Below are positions 6,901 through 14,339 of a stretch of DNA of 15,234 nucleotides, one piece after another (the first letter of the stretch is position 1; each line of letters starts with the position of its first letter). Made by a program: the position numbers and the translations under genes. The notes below the pieces were generated by a model. It did no database searches, had not been told where the DNA came from, and saw only the letters and a program-made list of their open reading frames with translations. Source of the DNA: Acidobacteriaceae bacterium. GTDB taxonomy: Bacteria; Acidobacteriota; Terriglobia; Terriglobales; Acidobacteriaceae. The stretch covers positions 5,413 through 20,646 of the forward strand of contig PLSH01000424.1 in the NCBI GenBank assembly GCA_003165095.1, read 5' to 3'.

Positions 6901-9900
6901 TACTTCAGCGTGGCCGCCACCTCGCCTGTAGTCTCATTTCAAAACAACCCGTTGACGGTGACCGCGTTCGATCAGTATGGAAATGTGGCCACCGGATACA
7001 CCGGTATCGTGACCTTTACCAGCACCGATCCCGGCTATGTGAACTCCAGCGGCAATGGCCCGCTGACCAACGGCGTGGGAATCTTCAACTTCGCGCTGAA
7101 AACCGCCGGCATTCAGACCATCACCGCAACCGATTCCGTGAATGCCACGATTACCGGAACCTCCAACCCCATCATCGTGCTTCCCGGCCCAGCCACGCGC
7201 TTTTTTGTTTCAGCTCCCTCGCAGGCGATCGTCGGCTCGGCTTTCAACTTCACGGTGACGGCTGAGGATCTTTACGGAAACCTGGCCACCAGCTATGCCG
7301 GAACCGTCGCCTTTTCCAGCACCGATGCCGGCGCCACGTTGCCGGCCAATAGCACGCTCATCAACGGCGCAGGCACCTTCAGCGCCACGCTCGCGACTCC
7401 GGGCAGCCAGTCCATCACGGCCACCGACACCGTGACCGCCAGCATCACCGGCATGTCGGGCCCAATTTCAGTCACCAGCCCAAACCTGGTGGTCACCAGC
7501 GTGCTGGACGATGCCGGCACGGCCTCCAACTGCACCATCCAAACCACGCCCGGCACGGGCACGGATCCATCGTGCAGCCTGCGCGACGCGCTGCTTGAGG
7601 CCGCCAGTCTGGGCTCGGGCAACATCACATTTGACGCGACCAAATTCTCCGCCGCTACCACCATCACATTGCTCGGCTCCGGCACGCTGAACATTCCGTC
7701 CTTCACCACCGTCACCGGCCCCACCACCGGCAGCGGCGCATCCCTCACCAACCTGGTCACGGTCAGCGGAGACAACAGCTACACGGTCTTTACAGAAGCC
7801 GGCGGCGTCACCGCCGCCAGCCTCTCCAACCTCATCATCTCCGATGGAAATGTCGCCAACAACGGCGGCGGCATCAACAACGCCGGCACGCTGACCGTGA
7901 ACAACAGCACCATCTCAGGAAACTCAGCCTGCAATGGCGGCGGAATCTACAATGCCGGCGCGCTCACGATCAACAACAGCACGCTGTCTGGCAATTATGG
8001 AGCCGGATACATCACCGGCTGCGGAAATGGGGGCGGCGGCATCGACAACGCGTCCGGAACGCTGATCGTGAATGACAGCACGTTCTCCGGAAACAATTCC
8101 GCCCCAGGCGGCGCCATTTTGGCCGACAACGGCACTTTGACCTTGACCAACAGCACGTTTGCAGGCAATTCCGCGCTGAATGGCAGAGCCGGCGGCGCCA
8201 TCTTCATCAACAACGCCTTGGTAACGGTGAGTAACAGCGTGTTCACGGGCAACTCCGCTGCGAGCGGCGGCGCCATCTTCAACTACGAAACGCTCGCGGT
8301 CACCAGCAGCATCCTCTCCGGAGACACGGGTGGAGAGTGCGGTAGTTTAGGCGCCAGCACCTGCCCCGTAAACGGCGTCAATCAGAATGTCGTAGGCTCG
8401 AGCAGCGTCGTGCTTGCCGCGCTGGGCTACTACGGCGGCCCCACGCAGACCATGATTCCGCTGCCCGGCAGCCCGGCCATCTGCTTCATCACCCCATCCG
8501 CGGCCACGGGCAACGATCAGCGCGGTCTGCCGCGCGTCACACCCTACAGCGGCACAAACTGCCAGGATGCGGGCGCGGTCCAGACCAACTACTCGATCGC
8601 TTTTGTGCAGCAGCCCTCAAACGTCACTGCGAACGCATCCATGTCGCCGGCGCCCACGGTCGAGTTGCTTGAGAGCAATGCGGCCTTCGCCGACGGAACT
8701 GACACCGTGACCATTCCGCTCTCGCTCACCACCGGCGCCGGCACGGTGAGCGGAGGATCGGTCGCGACCTCGGCCACCACCGGCATTGCAACCTACTCCG
8801 CGCTCAGCATCAACACCCCGGGCACCGGCGACGTACTCACCGCAACTCTGGCGCTGAATCCGGCCACCGCACCGCTGACAACGCTCACCGTGCCCGGCAG
8901 CTCATTCAATGTAAACCCGCCTCCGCCCGTGGTGATCGCAGACGCGATTTCGGCCGTGGCAACCATCGCATTCAACGGCCACGTGGCCACCTTCGATGAC
9001 CGTTTGACCAATCTGGAACCCTTATCCGATTTCACCGCTTCGGTTGACTGGGGCGACGGCACGTCGTCGGCTGGAAACATCACTCAGCCCGGCGGAGCCG
9101 GCTCCCTCTATGTGGTCAGCGCCACCCACACCTACTTAGTGAGAGGCTCCTACACATTCACCGTCACCGTGAACAATACTCTGGGGTCCAGCAATTCGGC
9201 TTTTGGCACCGCGACCGCGACCGTGGCGTCAGCGCCGGCCACGCACTTCATGATTGTCTCTCCGTCTTCGTCTCTGGCGGGCTCCGCATTCTCCATCACC
9301 GTATCGGCGCTCGACGCGGGCAACAATGTTTCCACCAGTTACACAGGCACGGTTCACTTCACCAGCAGCGACGCCGCCGCGGTGCTGCCCGCGAACTATA
9401 CCTTCACTGCAGGCGATAACGGCGTTCACGCCTTCAACGTTACTCTGAAAACACCCGGCAACCAGACGATCACGGCCACTGACACCACCACTGCTATCAC
9501 CGGAACCTCGCCCACGATCGCCGTGGATCAGGCCCCGGCCATCACCAGCGCTGCAGCAACCACCTTCCAGGTCGGCAGCGCAGGCTCATTCACCGTGACC
9601 ACCACCGGATTTTCCACGCCCGCCCTCAGCGAGACCGGCGCACTGCCTGTCGGCGTAATCTTCATTGACAACGGCGACGGGACGGCAACACTCTCCGGCG
9701 CACCTGCGGCAGGCTCCGGCGGCACTTACCCAATCACGATCAAAGCAAGCAACGGCACGCTTCCCAACGCCCAGCAGAACTTCACCCTCACCGTCGACCA
9801 GGCGCCGGCCATCACCAGCGCCAACAGCGCGACCGTCATCACCGGCGCGCATGAATCAATGATCATCGTCAGCAGCGGCTTTCCAGTGGCGGCCCTGAGT

Positions 9901-12900
9901 GAGAGCGGAGCACTGCCCAGCGGCGTAACCTTCACCGACAATGGCGACGGAACGGCGACCTTGGCCGGCACCCCGGCAGCGGGAACCGCAAACATCTATT
10001 CACTCGCCATCACGGCCAGCAACGGCGTCGTCCCGAACGCCATCCAAGTCTTCACGCTGACCGTCAACCCGCCGCCATCGTTCGTGGTGACAACAGCGTC
10101 GGATGACGCCACCGGCACTCCCGGCAACTGCCCCGGATCGAATTGCAGCCTGCGCGACACGCTGGCTGCGGCCGCGGCCGCGAGCGGAGGCATCATTACC
10201 TTCGACCCGGCAGACTTCCCGTCGGCAACCACCATCACGCTCACCAGCGGCAACACGCTCAACATCCCGTCGAACACCACCATCACCGGTCTCACCTCGG
10301 GCAGCGGCGCGACGCTTAAGAACCTCGTGACAGTGAGTGGCCCAGCCCCGACAACCGGCAACGCCTTGTTCACCGCGAATGGAACCGGGTCGACCATCAG
10401 CCAGTTGAACGTCGTCGCCCAGGGCGGCGCTGCCCTCACCTACGCCATCACAATGAATTACGCTACCGGCTTAACCATCGAGGGCAGCAATATTACCGCT
10501 GTTCCCGCAGCCGGCGTTACCGCGCCCATCGGCGGCGTCTTCAACGACTACAACTCAACCATAACGCTGATCGACAGCACTCTCTCCGGGTTCACGACTT
10601 ACGGATTCACCAACGAGGCCGGCGCCACAATCACGCTGATGGCGAGCACCGTCTCGGGGAATCAGGCAATCGGCGTCGAGAATGGACCCGGTACCCTCAT
10701 CGTGAACTCCAGCACCATCTCCGGGAACACGAATGCCAACTCCGGGGGCGGTATCTACAACTCCGGAGGAACCGTCACGATTACGTCGAGCACCATCTCC
10801 GGGAACACCGCCGGAGCCCAGGGCGGCGGCCTGGCCAGCACCGGCGGCACAGTCACCATTTCCAACAGCATCGTGGCCGGAAACTCGGCATCGTCTTACG
10901 CCGACATCTTCGGCAGCTATACCGACGGCGGCGGCAACCTGGCGGGAACCGGCAGCGGCGGCACGTCCACGATCACTCCAAATCTCGCTGCGCTGGGCAA
11001 CTACGGCGGGACCACGCAGACCTTGATCCCGCTGCCCGGCAGCCGGGCCATCTGCTTCATCAGCCCATCCGCGGCAACGGGAAGCGATCAGCGCGGCGAC
11101 CCGCGCACCACAACCTACGGCGCCACCACCTGCCAGGACTCCGGCGCGGTTGAGACCAACTACTCGCTGAATTTCACCGTGCAGCCCTCCTCCGTGGCCC
11201 AGTTCGCCTTCATGGCTCCGCCGCCCGCGGTCACGCTCTACGAGAGCGGCACAGCCTTCGCCGACGGAACTGATTCGATCATTATTCCGCTAACCCTGAC
11301 CACCATCGGCCCGGGCACATTGACCGGCGGATCAGCCGCAACTTCGCCCACCACAGGCATCGCCACCTACTCCGCGCTGAGCATCAATGGGCTCGGCAGC
11401 GGCGACTTGCTCACCGCAACCCTGTCGCTGAACCCGGCCAGCATTCCGCCCACTTCAATCTCCGCCCCCAGCAATCCCTTCAACGTAATTCCGCCGGTCG
11501 CGCAACTGCTCTTCTCCACGCCGCCTGCGTCTTCGGTCACGGCGGGCGGCAACGCCGGCGCGGCCATCACCGTCGACGAGGACAACCCGAGCAGCGTCAT
11601 CGTCACCGAGGCTACGGACGCGATCACGCTCACCGTGACCGGTCCCAAGGGCTACGCAAAAACCTACACGGTAACCGCGGTAAACGGCGTCGCCACCTTC
11701 AACCTGTCGAGCGCGGCGCTCACCGCGGTGGGCGGCTACAGCTATTCGGCCGCCATCACCCAAAAACCGGCCGTCACCGTGGCCACGGCCTCTGAGACCG
11801 TCACCGCCGCCGCTCCGGCCTCGGTCAGCGTGGTTTCAGGAACGCCGCAAAGCGCCATCATCGGCGCAGCATTCACCCGGCCGCTCAAGGTGCTGGTCAC
11901 CGATCAGTTCAGCAACCCGGTCAGCGGCGCATCGGTCGCCTTCTCGTCGCCGGCCAGCGGCGCCAGCGCGGTTCTCGCCGGCTCTCCGGCCACCACCGCC
12001 GCCGACGGCACGGCCAGCGTGACGGCCACCGCCAACGGTACGGCCAGCGGCACGGCCTACACCGTTTCAGCGAGCGTGACGGGAGCCGGCGCCGCGGCCA
12101 GCTTCCTGCTCACCAACCTGCAGCACTCTACCTCGATCTCCCTGACCACCGCGCCAGCCGTTCCCGTCTACGGCCAGCCGCTGACCGTCACCGCGGCCAT
12201 CGCGCCCAGCTCGGTGGCCGGATCGTCGCCCACCGGCACTGTCACCTTCTCCGACCACTTGAATCCACTCACGCCAAGCCCAGTAGTCAACGCCGCCGCA
12301 ACCCTGACGTTGAACACGCCCCCGGCGGGCAGCCACAGCTTCACCGCAACCTACTCCGGCGACTCGAACTTCCTCACCAGCACCACCACCTCGGCCTCGG
12401 CCGTAACCGTGGGCAAGGCGAGCTCCACGCTGAGCGGGCCCGCGCCGCTGAACCTCACCTACGGCACAGCCGGTTCCATCGCCATCTCGATCGCCGGCCA
12501 ATACTCCGGCGCGGGCATCGCCACGCCAAGCGGCAGCATCAGCTACTCGCTCGGCAACGGCGTCAATGGAACCGCGCCCATCTCCTCCGGCTCGGCCACC
12601 ATCCCGGTGCCTGCAACCCTCGCTGCCGGCGCCTACACAGTCACGGTGAATTACTCCGGCGACGGCAACTACGCCGCGGCCAATCAGATTACAGTCGATC
12701 TCTCCGTCGCCCAGGCCGCAACCACCACCACGCTCACGGCCAGCAGTGGATCCGTCACCCCGCTCCAGAGCGTGAAACTCACCGCGCAGGTCGCGTCGGC
12801 AACCACCGGCACGCCCACCGGCACGGTGAGCTTCTACGACGGAACCACGCTGCTGGCCACGGTAACCCTCAGCGGCGGCACGGCCAGTTACAGCACGACG

Positions 12901-13521
12901 CTCGCTCCCGGCGTCACCCACAGCCTGTCGGCCACCTACAACGGCAGCATCGACTTCCTCAGCAGCACTTCCACCGCGTCGGTCGGCGTGGTCGTCGCCC
13001 CGCTTGACTTCACCATGACCCTGGTCGGGCCGTCCAGCCAGACCGTGGTGCCGGGCAGCACCATCACCTACCAGGCGAAGGTGACGCCCGACTACGGAGC
13101 CTACGCCGGCACGGTCAACTTCGCCATCAGCGGCCTGCCTCCAGGCGCGACGGTAACCTTCTCGCCGGCCACCATCGACGCCAACGGCGGACCGCAGACC
13201 GTCACCGTCACCATCCAGACAGCCCCGGCCACGGCCAACAACCAGGCGCCATCGCCACCCGCAACCGGACGCAGGGTCACACCCTTTGCGCTGGCGCTGC
13301 TGCTGCTGTTCGGCGTGGGAGGTATGCGCAGGAACGGACGCCATCTCAAGCGCCTGCTCTCTCTACTGATCCTGCTCGCGGCCGGCGCGGCAGCCACCGC
13401 GTTCAGCGGCTGCGGCGGCAACGGCTTCTTTACCCAGGCGCCGCAGAATTACACCATCACCATCACGGCCACCGCGGGCAGCCTGGAACACAGCGCCACC
13501 GTGACCCTCAACGTGCAGTAA
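3928..13521 (+). CDS. Giant secreted beta-helix / Ig-like repeat protein (3,197 aa)
   Basis: This uninterrupted gene encodes a probable surface or secreted adhesin-like protein. It has a basic N-terminus, a hydrophobic core STLLLLAAPLCAGG and a likely cleavage after LLA at 32. An FG-GAP-type propeller follows (about 70-470) with Asp-rich loops DFDEDGVAD (74-82) and DVNGDGHRD (145-153). Three CSLRDA/T-headed parallel beta-helix modules follow (Cys at 498, 1216 and 2073), with GGGI.N and NSTISGN-type rungs. Between them lie Ig-like domains: PGPAT-type near 988-1183 and 1769-1868, PKD-like with WGDGT near 1708, and two He_PIG-like at 1870-2050. A Big-type domain (2630-2730) and Big_3-like repeats (2734-3023) follow. 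The tail (3119-3162) has two hydrophobic runs split by basic residues, then SGCGG, then two beta strands. Cysteines cluster in the CSLRDA modules, suggesting disulfides. Ligand and anchoring are unknown. The barrel gene 18 nt downstream is probably in the same operon. Confidence 0.9.
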   Translation: MTSARVFSPRVGIRVSTLLLLAAPLCAGGLLAQRPAPRTEQFKQAQPLAFEASGKVASTFEAGQPQPLAMASADFDEDGVADLVVGYGLDKGGVIALLRGNLDALAPQSYQSWLAAGQGHFASPFLAQAGLTSLPVAPDLLIVADVNGDGHRDLVVAARNGNTLYVLLGDGKGNFVLQPPVAVAGAITALAAYRPGDNRTSDVVIAGVTGNSGSHATLFRSGVSGLSQQATYALPGKATAIEIANLDADFIPDAAIVAGGQLVVLHGAHALAGSAQLESLPIDDITAVTAGDFLFDRHAQLQLSVLTSDGTVHVLAHTGFDPTSYTHAELVAARRESTRPGALTLAQKAGNTGGQPWIEIENYPGIASSSPESSAPILLHSGVSGNGGQDIMVFDSSAQQIATIHHPASPSGATASSASSPGQAIVRHGTFGSNAVVAALSQRVSPQGSDGIVLLPRGSIHPEIATPASGNVLYVNTTTDSSDINDTNRCTSGSAEVCSLRDAVGDANADAADNIPDATVDTIMVPAGTYNLTLNEGQTDGNGNGETLLDITGPVTIMGVAGSTTINAGQNDKVFSIDPNLDSAFNTTLENLTLENGENANNPASNANADNFGGALDWEAYGTGNLTITNCTLTGNMALWGPGGAIFESNSLGGSGLLTVTNSTFTSNQTPEVGGAINVGYGAATAITNTVFSSNTAAVSVNTSDTGQVGQGGALFLYQRGSSATPQSTIGGGSIGSNTSSSDGGGVYTNTGIDFTGGTAFSANSSSGAGGAIFHNTANNGFAETTTITAANFTTNSAVTTGGAITVGTGTAAQGNLLTIADSRIFSNTSASGASGLSVGEPATSGAGGVTATENWWGCNTGPQVAADGCDQATLYFNGAGNLSTDPNIVLTLTPIPNIVQVDSSLQLAASVSADSNGNPVPGGPGPLQGLSVGFTVAVGAFNGSSSDAIDASGNASITVTPTSVGFGTATAQLDNQTTTAPFTVNPGPATYFSVAATSPVVSFQNNPLTVTAFDQYGNVATGYTGIVTFTSTDPGYVNSSGNGPLTNGVGIFNFALKTAGIQTITATDSVNATITGTSNPIIVLPGPATRFFVSAPSQAIVGSAFNFTVTAEDLYGNLATSYAGTVAFSSTDAGATLPANSTLINGAGTFSATLATPGSQSITATDTVTASITGMSGPISVTSPNLVVTSVLDDAGTASNCTIQTTPGTGTDPSCSLRDALLEAASLGSGNITFDATKFSAATTITLLGSGTLNIPSFTTVTGPTTGSGASLTNLVTVSGDNSYTVFTEAGGVTAASLSNLIISDGNVANNGGGINNAGTLTVNNSTISGNSACNGGGIYNAGALTINNSTLSGNYGAGYITGCGNGGGGIDNASGTLIVNDSTFSGNNSAPGGAILADNGTLTLTNSTFAGNSALNGRAGGAIFINNALVTVSNSVFTGNSAASGGAIFNYETLAVTSSILSGDTGGECGSLGASTCPVNGVNQNVVGSSSVVLAALGYYGGPTQTMIPLPGSPAICFITPSAATGNDQRGLPRVTPYSGTNCQDAGAVQTNYSIAFVQQPSNVTANASMSPAPTVELLESNAAFADGTDTVTIPLSLTTGAGTVSGGSVATSATTGIATYSALSINTPGTGDVLTATLALNPATAPLTTLTVPGSSFNVNPPPPVVIADAISAVATIAFNGHVATFDDRLTNLEPLSDFTASVDWGDGTSSAGNITQPGGAGSLYVVSATHTYLVRGSYTFTVTVNNTLGSSNSAFGTATATVASAPATHFMIVSPSSSLAGSAFSITVSALDAGNNVSTSYTGTVHFTSSDAAAVLPANYTFTAGDNGVHAFNVTLKTPGNQTITATDTTTAITGTSPTIAVDQAPAITSAAATTFQVGSAGSFTVTTTGFSTPALSETGALPVGVIFIDNGDGTATLSGAPAAGSGGTYPITIKASNGTLPNAQQNFTLTVDQAPAITSANSATVITGAHESMIIVSSGFPVAALSESGALPSGVTFTDNGDGTATLAGTPAAGTANIYSLAITASNGVVPNAIQVFTLTVNPPPSFVVTTASDDATGTPGNCPGSNCSLRDTLAAAAAASGGIITFDPADFPSATTITLTSGNTLNIPSNTTITGLTSGSGATLKNLVTVSGPAPTTGNALFTANGTGSTISQLNVVAQGGAALTYAITMNYATGLTIEGSNITAVPAAGVTAPIGGVFNDYNSTITLIDSTLSGFTTYGFTNEAGATITLMASTVSGNQAIGVENGPGTLIVNSSTISGNTNANSGGGIYNSGGTVTITSSTISGNTAGAQGGGLASTGGTVTISNSIVAGNSASSYADIFGSYTDGGGNLAGTGSGGTSTITPNLAALGNYGGTTQTLIPLPGSRAICFISPSAATGSDQRGDPRTTTYGATTCQDSGAVETNYSLNFTVQPSSVAQFAFMAPPPAVTLYESGTAFADGTDSIIIPLTLTTIGPGTLTGGSAATSPTTGIATYSALSINGLGSGDLLTATLSLNPASIPPTSISAPSNPFNVIPPVAQLLFSTPPASSVTAGGNAGAAITVDEDNPSSVIVTEATDAITLTVTGPKGYAKTYTVTAVNGVATFNLSSAALTAVGGYSYSAAITQKPAVTVATASETVTAAAPASVSVVSGTPQSAIIGAAFTRPLKVLVTDQFSNPVSGASVAFSSPASGASAVLAGSPATTAADGTASVTATANGTASGTAYTVSASVTGAGAAASFLLTNLQHSTSISLTTAPAVPVYGQPLTVTAAIAPSSVAGSSPTGTVTFSDHLNPLTPSPVVNAAATLTLNTPPAGSHSFTATYSGDSNFLTSTTTSASAVTVGKASSTLSGPAPLNLTYGTAGSIAISIAGQYSGAGIATPSGSISYSLGNGVNGTAPISSGSATIPVPATLAAGAYTVTVNYSGDGNYAAANQITVDLSVAQAATTTTLTASSGSVTPLQSVKLTAQVASATTGTPTGTVSFYDGTTLLATVTLSGGTASYSTTLAPGVTHSLSATYNGSIDFLSSTSTASVGVVVAPLDFTMTLVGPSSQTVVPGSTITYQAKVTPDYGAYAGTVNFAISGLPPGATVTFSPATIDANGGPQTVTVTIQTAPATANNQAPSPPATGRRVTPFALALLLLFGVGGMRRNGRHLKRLLSLLILLAAGAAATAFSGCGGNGFFTQAPQNYTITITATAGSLEHSATVTLNVQ
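7483..8924 (+). repeat. Internal duplicated module, copy A (beta-helix plus AFADGTD Ig-like domain)
   Basis: This part of the giant gene encodes LVVTSVLDDAGT, CSLRDA, a beta-helix, then A-I-C-F-I...DQRG.PR...Y, N-C-Q-D-A-G-A-V, A-F-A-D-G-T-D and G-I-A-T-Y-S-A-L-S-I-N. The same order recurs at 10081-11494. DNA identity is also visible, for example GGCCATCTGCTTCATCA near 8477 and 11047, which points to duplication rather than convergence. Confidence 0.75.
10081..11494 (+). repeat. Internal duplicated module, copy B
   Basis: This is the counterpart of 7483-8924: FVVTTASDDATGT, CSLRDT, a shorter beta-helix, then A-I-C-F-I...DQRGDPR, T-C-Q-D-S-G-A-V, A-F-A-D-G-T-D and G-I-A-T-Y-S-A-L-S-I-N. The helix part differs most in length and sequence, while the closing Ig-like part is best conserved. 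Confidence 0.75.
13282..13413 (+). other. Hydrophobic two-segment C-terminal insert of the giant protein
   Basis: Codons 3119-3162 encode PFALALLLLFGVGG, the basic stretch MRRNGRHLKR, a second hydrophobic run LLSLLILLAAGAAATAF, and SGC, which continues into GG. Before it is an Ig-like domain ending QTVTVTIQTAP; after it come YTITITATAG and HSATVTLNV, which look like the missing last strands of that domain. The insert may act as a membrane anchor or sorting signal. The cysteine also resembles a lipobox cysteine, but lipoprotein processing at this internal site is not expected from known rules. Confidence 0.6.
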
Positions 13522-13539
13522 CGCAAAAGGAGACTTGTG

Positions 13540-14139
13540 ATGCGCAGACCCTACAGCAGCATGCTCCTTGGCGGAGTGATGATGATGATGACGGCGATAA
13601 CCCCCTCCCTGCTTCAGGCCCAGGCCGCGGCCGCCGCCTCGCCGCGCGGCGCCCTTGAAGTGGCCTTCACCTACAACGCCACCCTGGCCGACGCCGTCAC
13701 CGGCAACAGCTTCTGGATGCAGGGCGTCGGCGCGCAGATACACGGCCAGTTCCTGGGAGGACTGGGCATGGTGGCCGACATCGCCGGCGCGCACCAATCC
13801 AACATCAACTCCTCAGGCGTGGGGCTGGACCTGGTCACGGCCACCTTCGGTCCCCGCTACACCTGGACCCGGCCCCACCAGAGATACGGCCTCTACGCGC
13901 AGGCCCTGGCCGGCACCGCCATCGGCTTCAACGGCATTTTCCCCGCACCGCGGGGTGCGAACACCACCAGCCTCGGCCTGGCCGTAAAGGCAGGAGGCGG
14001 CTTGAACCTCACCCTCTCGCCGCATGTAGTCCTGCGCGCCTTCGAGGCCGACTACCTGCGAACCCAGCTGCCTAACTCCACCACCAACGTGCAGAACAAC
14101 ATAACCCTCGGAGCAGGCATCGCGCTCCGCTTCCACTAG
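13540..14139 (+). CDS. Outer-membrane beta-barrel protein (small porin/OmpA-like barrel)
   Basis: A 199-residue protein with an N-terminal signal peptide (MRRPYSSMLLGG, hydrophobic core to about residue 22, likely cleavage near LLQAQA). The rest is alternating amphipathic strands typical of an eight-stranded barrel: ALEVAFTYNA, GLGMVADIAG, LVTATFGPRYTW, YGLYAQALAGTAIGF, LGLAVKAGGGLNL and VVLRAFEADYLRTQLP. The C-terminal strand is ITLGAGIALRFH, with the expected aromatic one residue from the end. LRTQLPN...TTNVQNN is a signature I associate with acidobacterial barrels. The ATG at 13540 is favoured over the GTG at 13537 because AGGAGA (13528-13533) gives 6-nt rather than 3-nt spacing. It starts 18 nt after the giant gene, so the two are probably one transcript. 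A barrel this small could not serve as a classical secretion pore for the giant protein. Confidence 0.85.
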   Translation: MRRPYSSMLLGGVMMMMTAITPSLLQAQAAAAASPRGALEVAFTYNATLADAVTGNSFWMQGVGAQIHGQFLGGLGMVADIAGAHQSNINSSGVGLDLVTATFGPRYTWTRPHQRYGLYAQALAGTAIGFNGIFPAPRGANTTSLGLAVKAGGGLNLTLSPHVVLRAFEADYLRTQLPNSTTNVQNNITLGAGIALRFH

Positions 14140-14175
14140 ACTCCGCAAAACGCCGACCCACATTGAGCGTTCCGC

Positions 14176-14199
14176 GCCGGGCTCGGCTCTGGGCCCGGC
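14176..14199 (+). terminator. GC-rich hairpin after the barrel gene (possible terminator)
   Basis: GCCGGGC (14176-14182) pairs perfectly with GCCCGGC (14193-14199) across a 10-nt loop and could extend two pairs inward. It lies 36 nt after the barrel stop codon, where the giant-gene/barrel transcript should end. There is no T-run downstream, so termination would be atypical or Rho-assisted. Confidence 0.35.
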
Positions 14200-14207
14200 T
14201 CTGGGCC
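14184..14207 (+). repeat. Two tandem 12-bp direct repeats
   Basis: CGGCTCTGGGCC occurs twice in perfect tandem (14184-14195 and 14196-14207), overlapping the hairpin. It is probably replication slippage in GC-rich DNA, and the second copy offers an alternative pairing partner for the stem. Confidence 0.7.
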
Positions 14208-14326
14208 GCACGTCTGCGCAGGCAATCTCCGCGTCAAGCACCGGCTCCTGCAAATATCCCGAGGTATCGCCTCAAGTCTCGGCACAAACCCTTCATTAAA
14301 CCTGAATGACCGCCGATAAGGAAGAT

Positions 14327-14331
14327 GGAGG
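14327..14331 (+). promoter_or_regulatory. Ribosome binding site favouring the TTG start of the PAS protein
   Basis: GGAGG at 14327-14331 is 8 nt before TTG 14340. The in-frame ATG at 14325 has only AAGGAAG directly abutting it, which is too close for efficient initiation. Confidence 0.45.
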
Positions 14332-14339
14332 GTAAACCC

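Noticed and set aside
7861..8280. Regularly spaced short repeats that might suggest a CRISPR-like or tandem DNA array
   Set aside because: The periodicity comes from beta-helix rungs in the protein (GGGI.N / NSTISGN). The DNA units vary in length and sequence and lie in an open reading frame.
12067..13344. A 425-codon open frame on the minus strand inside the giant gene
   Set aside because: It lies fully antisense to a gene with clear domain structure, has a low-complexity Gly/Arg/Val-rich composition and no domain or SD. Long antisense frames are expected from GC-rich codon bias.
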